A DNA stretch of 64,000 nt from Nemertoderma westbladi. Taxonomy: Eukaryota > Xenacoelomorpha > Nemertodermatida > Nemertodermatidae. Position numbers and translations under genes: made by a program. The notes beneath the pieces are model-generated. The model saw only the letters and a list, made by a program, of their open reading frames with translations, made no database searches and had not been told where the DNA came from. Where the stretch lies: the NCBI GenBank assembly GCA_032718475.1, contig JAUCBJ010008744.1, forward strand, positions 1 through 64,000. The letters run 5' to 3'. This document shows positions 46,875 through 57,924 of the stretch, piece after piece (the first letter of the stretch is position 1; each line of letters starts with the position of its first letter).

Positions 46875-48679
46875 TTACGAACTGCCCACACAACTGCTAG
46901 TAACTCTACTTCTGTAGCTGAATATGGGGTTTCTGCGGGTGTCAATGCCCTTGATCCACACTGAAGCATTTTCCATTCTGGGTTGGTGTAAGGACCTTGA
47001 TGTTGCCACAATACGCACCCCAAGCCTTTGGACTGGGCTGCGTCTGTTTCTAGCCTCATTTGTGCCCCAGGTCTGTAATGTGCCAAAACATCCTTTGATG
47101 TTGTAAGGATATGAATAATTTTCTCAAAGGCAACTTGTTGTGGTTTCTCCCAAATGAAGTGCATTCTGGCAGATAGCAAGGCATTCAATGGCTCCAAGAG
47201 TGATGTTATCTCCTTTGAGAACGTTTGAAATTGCTGCACAAGGCCGCAAAATGAGCGAACATCCGTCTTGTTGGTAGGTACTGGGAATGATGAGAGTGCA
47301 GAGACCAGGCTGTCACAAGGTGTGTAGCCTTCATTCGACAGGTTGTATCCGCACCATTCGACCCTTGGCTGAGCATAGACGAATTTGTTTCGGTTGAGGG
47401 TAATTCCTAGTGCACGACAGCTTTCCAGAATATTCCTCACTCGTTGTTCATGCTCTGTTTTATTGTTGTCACATGCAACTATATCTTCGACTATTTTTCT
47501 TGTGTTTTCAATGCCGTCAATAACCCCATCGCTTCTACTATTGTGCTCATCTCCTGCACTGCTTAATCCCATGACGTTTCGAAGATATCTCATTCTTCCC
47601 CATGGAGTTATGAAAGTTGTTAGCGCCTGAGTTTTATTTGATAATGGCACTTGCCAGTACCCATGTCTGGCATCCAAAGTTGTGAATACCGACATGCCTG
47701 GTTTTATCTGAGCAACTTCCTCTGATGGAATTTTAGTTGGATATCCAGGCCGTTTTAGGTATTTATTTAGTGCTCTAAAATCAACGGTTATCCTTGGCTC
47801 ATCTGATTTCTTTTTCTTTGTAATGACCATTGGGTGAACCCAGTCAGACAGTTCACTTCCTGGGACCCTTTCAATTATCCCCTTGGAAATCATTTTATCC
47901 AGTAGATCCTTGACTTTGTCCTGCCAGTGAATTGGGATGGAGTGGGGTTTGTATTTTTTGACAGGTACAGCCTCTGGAACCAGCTCAATATTCATTTCCG
48001 GCCCTTTCATCTTTGTTAGAATGGTGATGTCATTGACGTCAGGTAGCACATCTGAAAATTCTGCAATTATCTCTTCTCGTGTTGCTAGTTCTTCCTGTGC
48101 CTCATAATGTGTTCCATTATTTCTAGGCTGCCTGCATTTATCTACATTGACTGCATTAATGCCCTTATTTGCAAGATTGCAATTTTCGGCCTCTACTGGT
48201 GTCATTCTGCCGTCCCATCCAAATTTTGCCACTGATGATGGCCATTCCGGTGGTAGTAGTTTTAGTGAAATGCACGCTTTACGGCTTAGTAGTGGGGTGC
48301 GGACCCTATCAACTACATGAACTTTGTCCCTGCACATTCGCCCATATAGCTCTAGTTCGATCTCTAATACTCCCAACGACTCCAATCTTTCATCACCTGG
48401 ACGAATTAGACCGTCGGGGTTTTCATGTAAACAATAATGGTCTACCCCGTTCATCAAGTTGGCCAAGTCGAATCCGAACATTACGCATGCAAATGCACCA
48501 GGATCACATAACCATGATATCGTGGTCGAATTTCCGTTCTTGTACCTGTCCTTAATAGGGACTGCTGCATCTCCTGGTGCTATGTGGCCAATCGTAATAA
48601 AGTTAATCTGTTTCGAGTGACTGGTAGGGGCCCTTTGTGAGCGACACACCCGACTATGTCGGGTGTCCCGCCTTACCAC
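46835..48679 (-). pseudogene. Ty3/Gypsy-type pol: protease, reverse transcriptase, RNase H
   Basis: A 614-codon frame. The aspartic protease is near residues 57-62 with D-P-G-A, where D-S/T-G-A is usual. The RT fingers and palm run from ~260: HPMVITKKKKSDEPRITVDF, motif A TTLDARHGYWQVPL, and a block that should hold (Y/V)xDD but reads VEDI. The connection and RNase H start at ~545 (LETDAAQSKGLGCVLW; ATEVELLAVVWAV). It belongs to the Ty3/Gypsy LTR-retrotransposons of animals. The changed protease and RT catalytic motifs and the downstream frameshift mark it as inactive. No LTR pair was found around it. Confidence 0.87.
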
Positions 48680-49290
48680 AATTTCGGCACAGCGATTTCA
48701 TTGCGGGACAATCTCGTTTGTCAGCGTTACTATGTGATGTATAACCACAGTTATCACTTGGTTGCATCCGATTACTTACCTCTAAACATTTGGAACTCTT
48801 TGGGACTTTCTTGTAAGTGGACATCGATATGGCATTCAGCCCTTCACCTTCAGAATTGTCGCTGTCAGTTTCATACTCGACGTATGTCGATGCAATTCCC
48901 CTCTCCGACGGGGATGCGAGCTTTGTATCCACTTCTTCCCCCGACTCCATGTTGCGACATAATTCTAGAACGCCTTGTAGACTGAGACTGTCCATGGGTT
49001 TCTCCAGGATTCGCTGATGTATGTGGCTGTCTCTAATTCCGGATACAATGGCCGATAACAATTGCTCCTCCCTATGTTCGGCACTGTTGTGACAGCTAGA
49101 CCACGACCACGCGCGCATGCCCGCTCGAGTGTTTTCAATGCTAAGTAAAAGTCATTAAATTTCTCTCCAGGCTGTTGAATTCTCCTCCTGAATGCACCAC
49201 GATCTAAGAGTACGTGGCGGCATCCACGTATATATTTTTCCAAGGAATCTAAGATCTGTGCCACATCATCCTGAGTTCCAATGGATATGC
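48654..49290 (-). pseudogene. Ty3/Gypsy gag remnant with zinc knuckles
   Basis: Two frames (48965 to about 49290 and 48654-49118) give a retrotransposon gag: a capsid-like segment (DRGAFRRRIQQPGEKFNDFY), then a part ending in a zinc-knuckle region (CRNCGKAGH). A frameshift lies near 49090-49118. The frame stops inside the last knuckle, and the pol frame opens across it (HSRVCRSQ). A perfect 9-bp hairpin sits at that junction (48646-48666). The 5' end is lost at about 49290, where a stop and unrelated sequence begin. No initiator ATG is visible. Confidence 0.75.
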
Positions 49291-50837
49291 GTTAAAAAAG
49301 GTTTTTTATTCTATCATGTGCCAAATTTAATGGAGATTTCAAATCTGCAAGCAGTTTTCTCATATCTCAGTTTTCTCAAGTTATTACCCAAAACGTAAGA
49401 GCTGGTGTGATTTTTGAAAAGTCTTCGAGCAGCACTATATATTACAATTGTAAGGGTCCCTTTTCATAAAAAAGGCTCTCACGTTACAGATATGAATAAA
49501 ATTGCTAGAAAGTTGTTTTACTAGTTATATGTTTAGCAAGCATGAAAAATTTCATTGAATTTCATTCATTTTTGACAAAGTTATTGTTGAACATAGAAAA
49601 ATGGTATTATCTAAAATAGCGGGAAGGTTTGAATTGTTCCTTAAACTTTAAACACCCATATCTCAGAATGACGTTTGTTCATGAAAAAGGCTATTTCTCC
49701 GCCAGTTTTAAATGAAATGAGTTGAAATTTGGTACACTTGTTAAGATTACCCTTCTCCGTACCTCTTCAGAACAAATTTGGTTGGAAATGCCCGGGAGCC
49801 TTTTTATATCAAAATGCCCAAAAATAGCCCTTTTTTGGGGCCTTTTGTTCTAAAAAGGCTCCAGACCATTTGTGGCAAAATTTGTTCGGAAATAATTGGA
49901 TGCAGGGTTCTTCTGAACCCATATTCCAAACTTCGACAAATTTCAACAAATATTGGTGGAGAAATAATAACCCTTGGCGCAAAAAGGCACTTTTGGCCAT
50001 TACGGAGCCATTTTGGGGCCAATTTTAAAAATATTTGGTTTGGTTATTCTCAAACAGTCCAGACGATGTTTAGTAGCTCAAAAAATAATTTTCACCCAAT
50101 TTTATGGTCCAGAGACTGTGTGTGATGTTCAATTTTGGGGTGCTACCCCCCCCCCCCCCCCCCCCTTAATAATCATAATTATTTGGTTTTCGGTTAGATA
50201 TTTATGAGAATGGCCTTAGTGAGAAATAGTTGTTATCTATATATTACTCAGTCTCTATAATATCCTTATGTACTTATTTATTTATTTTTATTTTAACATT
50301 ACATTATACAGTTTTGTCCTCGATCGGTGTTTTCACCTTGGTTTTGTTTACTTATAGTTTAATTAATTATTAACTTGTTATCATATGGGTTGTGCATGCC
50401 TTGATTAAATAATTAATAATAATAATTTCCATCTTCCCATCCACCCACCTTTCCATTCACTGTCCGTCCGACCGACACTCATGACAACCCACACTAACTG
50501 GAGCTAAAAAATATAAGACTTACAGTAGCTTAGCTCATGAATACCAAAATACACTCCCATATGTTATGTTTATAATATATACATTTATATAGAAATTAAT
50601 GAAATTTAAAATGTCTACTGAAAAATTCGAAAAATATGTAATTCGTTTTGTTTTTCTATTATATTTGTGTAATATTGTATTAATTTTAACCATGTAAACA
50701 AATTGGATCTCATTTGTTATTAGGCCTACTAATAAATACGAAATTGAATGCACAATTAATTATCTAACAATAGGATACACCCATCACCGATAACTGAAAT
50801 TTAATTGTAAAACAACTGATTGATTATGTTTTTAAAA
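49291..50837. other. Gene-free region
   Basis: It holds C20 at 50146-50165 and AT-rich DNA. 49290-50140 has long weak frames on both strands and phrases such as CCCATATCTCAGAATGACG. It may be an old repeat, but I could not identify one. No LTR of the neighbouring Gypsy element was recognised. Confidence 0.5.
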
Positions 50838-52016
50838 TCACAAAGGATTTATTTTCTGAGCACCCAAGATATTTTCTGACCCACTAGACATGTATCCTAG
50901 CAACTCGAGATCAATAAATTTACTACAGTCAGAGTAAACGATGTTACCGGTGGTATTGGAAACATGCTCCCGCCAAGCCAAAGCGATATCTTTCGCCGAT
51001 TTCGGAATATCTTTAGTCACACGATTTCCCCACATCTGCAGTTGATATTTCTTGTAAAACGAGTTATTTTTTAGAAATTTCTCAACGTTTTCGTGTCGTG
51101 GAATGGAAAAACGTTTATAGAGCGCCTTGTAGACACCTTCAGGGTCTATAGCAAGGTCTTCGTAACGTACCACAGTGGTTGCCTTGGAAACAACAGGGTC
51201 TGACTGGACTGTGCTGACCATGTTTCCCATCCACTTACAGTAATGATAGACAGTATCTGAGATCCGCTCCGCCGAATACTCATTGAGTTTATTGTGACTC
51301 ATCGACGATCCATGACCTCTGGGATCCCGGAACAAAATCACAACACGGAAATTCTCCTCAAGAATTAGATTCCGCACTGCTGGAGCCAAATCCATCACAC
51401 GGATTGTTTTGGCCACCCGAAATTGATGATTTAAACAGATTTCACTAACCTCGTCCAAAACTCTATTGGCATTACCCCTGTACCCGCCATCTTGCGTCTC
51501 GTTGCAGTATCCATTATCTATTAGCAACTTTGTTTGACAGCCGCGTCCAAACAAAAGAAACTGTTGGGGCCAGTTGCAATTAAATAAAGAACGAAAAGCC
51601 CGTCGTTTGGCTGTTTCTGGGAAATCCCAAAAGGAGGATTTCTTACAAGGAGAATCACAAGTCACGTTGAATTGATTCAGAATACTGCCGCTAGGGTCCT
51701 TGTATAAAGAGTCAGAAATAAATCTCAAAGGTTCAAATAAATAGAAGACATTTGGATTTTGGTTAAATATTTCCCCAAAGAAACTGGAACCAGTTCGCAT
51801 AAATGTAACAAGCAGTATTTTTAAACTGTTTTCTTTGGTGGATATCCAAGGTCTGGCAATATCTTCATTGTCTGATAACCTGGTCGTTTCAAAAATTACG
51901 TGACGTAATGGTTCCCAGCCGTTAGGATTTCTATTATATATAAATAACAATGTTACTATGACGACGAATGCTAATATTACAACACCACGTGAATATCTTA
52001 ATCGTAGTGGTATCAT
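50838..52016 (-). CDS. Golgi carbohydrate sulfotransferase (CHST1-7 type), single exon
   Basis: This 392-residue protein is complete in one exon. It would transfer sulfate from PAPS to a sugar hydroxyl of glycoproteins or proteoglycans in the Golgi lumen. Residues ~12-28 (VVILAFVVIVTLLFIY) form a type II signal anchor after a short basic cytoplasmic tail. The PAPS 5'-phosphosulfate loop is at 72-82 (FMRTGSSFFGE) and the 3'-phosphate site at 226-240 (VVILFRDPRGHGSSM), which are the two diagnostic motifs of this family. A conserved YEDLA block lies near 275. The C-terminal segment (AWREHV, then CSKFIDLELLGY) is also family-typical. Cysteines at ~120, 124, 147 and 160 could form lumenal disulfides. 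The exact acceptor (Gal, GalNAc or GlcNAc 6-O) cannot be told from sequence alone. Single-exon organisation is common in this family. The frame is intact. Confidence 0.92.
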   Translation of the reverse strand: MIPLRLRYSRGVVILAFVVIVTLLFIYNRNPNGWEPLRHVIFETTRLSDNEDIARPWISTKENSLKILLVTFMRTGSSFFGEIFNQNPNVFYLFEPLRFISDSLYKDPSGSILNQFNVTCDSPCKKSSFWDFPETAKRRAFRSLFNCNWPQQFLLFGRGCQTKLLIDNGYCNETQDGGYRGNANRVLDEVSEICLNHQFRVAKTIRVMDLAPAVRNLILEENFRVVILFRDPRGHGSSMSHNKLNEYSAERISDTVYHYCKWMGNMVSTVQSDPVVSKATTVVRYEDLAIDPEGVYKALYKRFSIPRHENVEKFLKNNSFYKKYQLQMWGNRVTKDIPKSAKDIALAWREHVSNTTGNIVYSDCSKFIDLELLGYMSSGSENILGAQKINPL

Positions 52017-52403
52017 ATTATATATAAGTTAATTACAGTATAAAATAATATAGAGGACCACCCCGTACAGTACTGTGAAATAACAATTACAATTGTTTTT
52101 ATGCTTTTTAATACTTATTATTATTACAATTACAAATTGTTTGAACAGTAAAATAATAATTACTTGTTTAATGAACATTCCTACAAATTATACTGTCCCA
52201 AATAATTTTCAAACTTAGGTTGACGTTTCACATGGTTCTCTTAACTGTACATCAAAAGTAATAAATAATAGAGCAGTAAATATTGTGCAATACAATTTAA
52301 CAAGGGAACAAAAACCGCTTTTTAATAATATATAATACATAGGCCTACTCAAGACGCAATATACTTTGAGTTATTAATATTTTGCCGTACTTAGACTTAT
52401 ACA
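52017..52403. other. Upstream region of sulfotransferase gene
   Basis: AT-rich sequence with TATATATAA directly before the start codon on the minus strand. That is too close to the ATG to serve as a TATA box for a transcript with a 5' UTR. No other signal is clear. Confidence 0.4.
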
Positions 52404-52565
52404 CGAGAAGAGAGAATAAGCATGGTGGACAGCCCATGACTTTCTTGAGAAGCATCTTAAAGGACACTGGCCTTGAAGATGCGAATAATCTCGGGAAATC
52501 ATGGGGAATAGTGAGTTTCGGCGGCGCAATTTTGTTTATAACCAGGCATAGCAATCCATTATCAA
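52404..52565 (+). mobile_element. 3' fragment of (TAG)n-tailed LINE, copy 3 (diverged)
   Basis: The sequence GAATAAGCATGGTGGACAGC through AAAGGACACTGGCCTTGAAG matches 58805-58960 of the longer copy. It shows more changes (GCGAATAATCTCGGG, ACCAGGCATAGC) than copies 1 and 2 and no clear (TAG)n tail, so it is the oldest fragment in the window. Confidence 0.85.
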
Positions 52566-53847
52566 TGCAGCTGCTAGAAATCATTCTGCTCTGGTATTGT
52601 GGTTACTTGTTCTTTTATGTGTGGGGCGAGCCACGAAAGTAAGCGATCCATAAGCTATCCATGACCCAATGTACTGGAAGTCGTAAATACCGATTTTATG
52701 ATAGAATTGTTCAATTTGAATTTGTATCTCATAAATGAGCCTCGTGCGGCGCGAAGGCCCATCAAACTTGTTTTACGTGTTCAACCAAGTACTTCAATAC
52801 ATTAATAATGTTTTGTAATTAATTTTATCCATTTATAAATGCCTGTAGACCGAAATATTCTGTAATAAACTTTATTTTGTAATATAAGTAAATTCCTACC
52901 GTTATTACTGTACTGTACAATATATACAATTAATTTATTTATGATGTACCGGTAATATTTTTATGCATTTATTCAATCATATCTATTTTCATATACTGTG
53001 TACTGTACTTATGATTGCAGTCAGTCATAATCTTCTGTTCTATATAAGCATAAAATAATCGAAATAAATAAGCATATAAGTATATAAGCCTACTGAATTG
53101 ATTACACCAAACAGAGCCTTTTCATCCATTTTATAAGCGTCCCATTCAGGTATACTGTCAATCACTATCAAGTCAATGGGCATCCCAGTTGATGTAATGT
53201 GGAGTACATAGTAGGTTGAATTATCCCCAAGGAAGAAAGCCCAGGACGCCAAAACTCCCCTATTGACTTTTTTATATTAAATTTTGTAAAATAAAAACAT
53301 GTTTGGAAAAAACGTACACGATCCCACAATTGCATTGTAGTGTCTTTATTCATTGACATACCCCCCCCCCCCCCCCCCCCCTACCAATTATCATTTTTCA
53401 ACAAATTTAATAATTGCTTAAATTTGAAACGGAGATTGTTTGACTTCCTCCCGTCACTTCGTCCAGTAGGTGAGTCATAAATGTTGCTTTTGCTTTCGTT
53501 ATTTAGCTACAAGCGTTCAGAATAAAGTGTGTTCATCGATATGTACCAGTCGTGGCCTACTATCAATCCTTTTTAGTTTTAGGTATACTGTTGGTATATG
53601 CCTTCGAGATGGAAAGGCAACGTTGTAATCGGCGTTTTTCGAAAGTTGCATCGTTTAGCATCTGCCGCGCTCGAGGCCGTGAAGTATAAGAAGAAGTCTT
53701 CTACTCTGGGCGGCGATGTCCTTGGCCTGAATTCATTCCTTAACTGTCATTTTAATATCTATATGGACATATGAAGATATTGCTGGTGGAACGGATAGAA
53801 TTTATATTATAAGATACAAATAAAAATGTTCAGCATAATGTTGTAGA
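52566..53847. other. Mostly gene-free region with a possible lone coding remnant
   Basis: AT-rich. C21 lies at 53361-53381. On the minus strand, 53090-53262 reads an unusually protein-like segment (MPIDLIVIDSIPEWDAYK) with no ATG, no good polypyrimidine tract and no identified neighbours. It could be an exon or a relic. It is not called as a gene. Confidence 0.4.
53361..53381. repeat. Poly-C tract, 21 bp
   Basis: An uninterrupted C run in AT-rich DNA. Confidence 0.95.
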
Positions 53848-54003
53848 GTGCATATACGTAGAGGCGTTGACGTAGTCAATAAAACCCGTTGCATTCAATG
53901 GAAATATCTCCAGATGTCGTAGGTTCGATCCCGGCATGGTTCTGGGTAGCTTTCGTTTCGACATGATTGCTTTAAAGGGACTAGTCCGACTCAATTCTGC
54001 CAT
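53848..54003 (+). mobile_element. tRNA-derived SINE, copy 2
   Basis: An A-box-like segment (GGCGTTGACGTAGTC) and B box (GGTTCGATCCCGG at 53931-53943) are followed by TTTCGACATGATTGCTTTAA AGGGAC. That block aligns with the SINE body at 46085-46268 on the other strand. The two copies are well diverged, which suggests an old family. Confidence 0.7.
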
Positions 54004-54875
54004 GTATCTTAAATATCCGAAAAATGAAAAGTTTTTTCCTCTGAGTAGGTCTACAGTAGTCTATGTTCTAGGGACCGCATGGTAATTATTTTCGGATTTT
54101 GAGATTTGATGCCCAATTTTTAGCCGAACGACCGAAGAAATCTTTAATTTTATGCTGATTGAATGTCAAACCGAAACCAAACTGAAAACACTTAATACAT
54201 TTTTAAGATGATCACATACTATTTTATTAGCACGATAGTAAATGTTTGAAAATCATTACTCTACTGTATTTGTATAGTTAAATAATAATATTGAATTTCT
54301 ATAATTATAATAATTAATTAATAATAGAAAATGAGGTTTATATTTGAATTTACAGTTTATTGTATAATAACGTTTTTAAGATGATCGAGGGTGAAGCACA
54401 ATAAGACTGTGAGGAGCCGTTAATGATACTCAAATTGTTGGAACTGGTAGCTCATGTCAATTCCACAGGATGGATATATTACCACGATCATGGACACGTC
54501 ACGCAGTCAAATCGATACACCCATATTGGTACAGTAGTGCTCCTCTAAGGGATGAAGTATGGGTAAGCACATGAGAATGGCCCCATATTGACAATAATCA
54601 ATATTTGTTTAGACTAGTAATAGGGATGACACATGGCATACTCCATAGCCTCGTTTAACTTTGCCACTAGGCGGCACAAGTGCCGCCCAGTTGAATCAAT
54701 TTGCCGCCCAGTCACAGCCAGAGTGCATTCCTAATATATTAAATATGGACTAGCCTCAGCCAGCGACCAATCTAACATGTATCAATCCCAGTAAAGTACC
54801 TACATAAACTTCTAAAGGAATAAGTGATTGACAGCACAGAGACTTCAATGGGTGATAGCCATAGTACAGTACGAC
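54004..54875. other. Gene-free region
   Basis: AT-rich DNA with no supported gene. It includes a small repeated phrase GGCGGCACAAGTGCCGCCCA (54672-54691), whose GGCGGCAC/GTGCCGCC halves form an 8-bp inverted repeat. Confidence 0.5.
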
Positions 54876-55100
54876 TAAGCACCGAATTGTGATTTTAATG
54901 TTTGTGACACTAATTATTTGGGTATTTTTTTTTGAAAATTAGGTCAATTTTTCAAAAAATAAGCCAAATGTATGAGAAAAATTGAAATTAAAAAAAAATT
55001 GATCTACCAGAAAGCCCATTAAATTCCGGTTGGAATGCAAGAACAATTGGCCTATAAAGTAATCTGATGCGTTCTAAAAGTGTACCGAGGCTTAATAGTG
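54876..55100 (+). repeat. ~220-bp direct repeat, left copy
   Basis: Begins TAAGCACCGAATTGTGATTT and ends TGTACCGAGGCTTAATAGTG. It matches 57024-57243 along its whole length with small indels and substitutions. The pair encloses about 1.9 kb that contains the 34-bp minisatellite. Confidence 0.9.
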
Positions 55101-55167
55101 GATAGTTCTTTTTACAGAACACATAGGAGGGCTAGTTAGTGAAAGTTTGGTACTCAGGAGATGGAGC

Positions 55168-56463
55168 GCCAGTAGTGAGTCGCTGGTACGTATTATAGAG
55201 CGCCAGTAGTGAGTCGCTGGTACGTATTATAGAGCGCCAGTAGTGAGTCGCTGGTACGTATTATAGAGCGCCAGTAGTGAGTCGCTGGTACGTATTATAT
55301 TGCGCCAGTAGTGAGTCGCTGGTAAGTATTATATTGCGCCAGTAGTGAGTCGCTGGTACGTATTATATTGCGCCAGTAGTGAGTCGCTGGTAAGTATTAT
55401 ATTGCGCCAGTAGTGAGTCGCTGGTACGTATTATATTGCGCCAGTAGTGAGTCGCTGAGTACGTATTATATTGCACCAGTAGTGAGACGCAGATACGTAT
55501 TACGTCCGGCGCCAGTAGTGAGTCGCTGGTACGTAATTTAGGCGCCAGTAGCGAGTCGCTGGTACGTATTATTGAGCGCCAGTAGTGAGTCGCTGGTACG
55601 TATTATAGAGCGCCAGTAGTGAGTCGCTGGTACGTATTATATTGCGCCAGTAGTGAGTCGCTGGTAAGTATTATATTGCGCCAGTAGTGAGTCGCTGGTA
55701 CGTATTATATTGCGCCAGTAGTGAGTCGCTGGTAAGTATTATATTGCGCCAGTAGTGAGTCGCTGGTACGTATTATATTGCGCCAGTAGTGAGTCGCTGA
55801 GTACGTATTATATTGCACCAGTAGTGAGACGCAGATACGTATTACGTCCGGCGCCAGTAGTGAGTCGCTGGTACGTAATTTAGAGCGCCAGTAGTGAGTC
55901 GTTGGTACGTATTATTGAGCGCCAGTAGTGAGTCGCTGGTACGTATTACGTCCGGCGCCAGTAGTGAGTTGCTGGTACGTAATTTAGGCGCCAGTAGCGA
56001 GTCGCTGGTACGTATTATTGAGCGCCAGTAGTGAGTCGCTGGTACGTATTACGTCCGGCGCCAGTAGTGAGTTGCTGGTACGTAATTTAGGCGCCAGTAG
56101 CGAGTCGTTGGTACGTATTATTGAGCGCCAGTAGTGAGTCGCTGGTACGTATTACGTCCGGCGCCAGTAGTGAGTTGCTGGTACGTAATTTAGGCGCCAG
56201 TAGCGAGTCGCTGGTACGTATTATTGAGCGCCAGTAGTGAGTCGCTGGTACGTATTACGTCCGGCGCCAGTAGTGAGTTGCTGGTACGTAATTTAGGCGC
56301 CAGTAGCGAGTCGCTGGTACGTATTATTGAGCGCCAGTAGTGAGTCGCTGGTACGTATTACGTCCGGTGCCAGTAGTGAGTTGCTGGTACGTAATTTAGA
56401 GCGCCAGTAGTGAGTCGCTGGTACGTAATTTAGAGCGCCAGTAGTGAGTCGCTGGTACGTATT
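55168..56463 (+). repeat. 34-bp minisatellite with higher-order units
   Basis: About 38 copies of a 34-bp unit, CGCCAGTAGTGAGTCGCTGG followed by TACGTATTAT plus four variable bases (spacing 55201/55235). Two higher-order patterns are visible: a 342-bp repeat marked by GCACCAGTAGTGAGACGCAG at 55473 and 55815, and a 103-bp three-unit repeat marked by TCCGGCGCCAG at 55951, 56054, 56157, 56260 and 56363. A Thr/Leu/Ala-rich frame on the minus strand is an artefact. Confidence 0.96.
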
Positions 56464-56470
56464 ACGTCGG

Positions 56471-57023
56471 GTACCATTCATATTTTTGGACAATTACGGC
56501 TTGCACGGTTATGGCTTCGGTAACACAGCCTGGTATAATAAATGAATAAACGTTCGCTGGCAGTTGTGACTCGCCCCATACAGTGCAAGTCAAGTACATA
56601 CTACGTTGTTGTACTGTACCATAGGCCTACTGTGTTGAACAGTTGCACTGCAAGATAATTTGCACTTCATGGTGTAAACGTACTGTACAACAACACTTAA
56701 GTAGCGCGACGTGATAATTAAGGAAGGCGGGTAGCTCAGTTGGTTGATCGTTCAATTGGTTGTGGGGTCAATAAAATGAGTCAATAAATTGAGTATCAGT
56801 TAATTTTCTGGGAGCAAAACTGGGGATAGGAGTCGCTCCCATCCTTAGCTTTGGATGGCAGCTATCGAAAAAAGAGGATTCCTCAGGTCGCATCCGGCTT
56901 CGACGACTGTTTGCTTTGCTTTTTTTGCTATTATCATTAAAGTAAACCGAGTACTGAAATCATTGAAATTGCATTGCATTCCATAACATGAAATAAAATA
57001 TACCATAACATAAAATGTACGCA
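56471..57023. other. Unique spacer with tRNA-like 5' half
   Basis: At 56726-56746 GCGGGTAGCTCAGTTGGTTG A resembles the 5' half and A box of a tRNA. No anticodon arm or B box follows in register, so it is at most a tRNA-derived relic or SINE head. Nothing else was recognised. Confidence 0.45.
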
Positions 57024-57243
57024 TAAGCACCGAATTGTGATTTTAATGTTTGTGACACTAATTATTTGGCAATTTTTTGAAAATTAGGTCCATTTTTCAA
57101 AAAATAAGCTAAAATGTTGAAATTGTAGAAAAAAAATTGGTCTCACAAGAAAGCCCATTAAATTCCGGTTGGAATGCAGAACACTTGGCCTATAAAGTAA
57201 TCTCGATGCGTTCGTAAAAGTGTACCGAGGCTCAATATTAGTG
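57024..57243 (+). repeat. ~220-bp direct repeat, right copy
   Basis: The partner of 54876-55100. It shares TTCCGGTTGGAATGCA and the conserved ends, with a few indels. Orientation is direct and spacing between starts is 2,148 bp. No obvious TG...CA ends or primer-binding site were found, so an LTR identity is unproven. Confidence 0.9.
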
Positions 57244-57924
57244 CCTGTACTGTACTACTGTAGATCTAACTTTGTTGGACGGTAAATTATTTTTACAGGC
57301 GGTCTTCGAGGCGAGGAGTTTGAGGCATTTAGCACACTGAAGTCGGAACAGAATTCGGGTGAATCGTTTCACAGCATTGTTTGATAAAGACAGAAAAATG
57401 ACCGCTGTTAGTTACTGAATATATCGCCGATCGAAATGTACAAAATGTTAGTTGTTAGTAGAATGCCCTGGTGTCATCTGTTCTGTAGAAGAGCATTAAC
57501 TCATATAACAAATGGTAGCCTGTAGCCCGAGCGACATCCATACACACAGCACTTTCCAACCATAACTTTGTAACTGAACTGCTAACTGCGCATACGGATA
57601 ATACAGTAGTAATACGTACCGGTATGTCAATATTTTCCAGACCAAACCAAGATTAGGCCCCCGTCCTGGCAGCCAGGCCCCAGCAGCCCGGTAGAGGTGA
57701 TAATAATTAATAACTAGGCATATAAACATTTATGTGCGGTACGGACGTAATCCTAATCAGGTAATGCAATAATGAAGGCATTGGTGCCTAACAACATAAA
57801 GCAGTCAGCAGTAATGGAATGCCTAACGTACTAGTGGCGCCGTGCAGTGAGCAGTGCACATACGGAATGCATTACCTGCATTACCGGACCAGTACTTAGT
57901 ACTGAAGTAGAAGGAATGGAAATT
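57244..57924. other. Gene-free region
   Basis: No supported gene. A minus-strand frame at 57496-57729 has no recognisable features. Confidence 0.5.

Noticed and set aside
49778-50207. Overlapping frames on both strands at 49.8-50.2 kb
   Set aside because: Long frames on both strands without domains; probably an old repeat with chance open frames.
56726-56800. tRNA gene
   Set aside because: Only the 5' half resembles a tRNA (TAGCTCAGTTGG); no anticodon or T arm follows in register.
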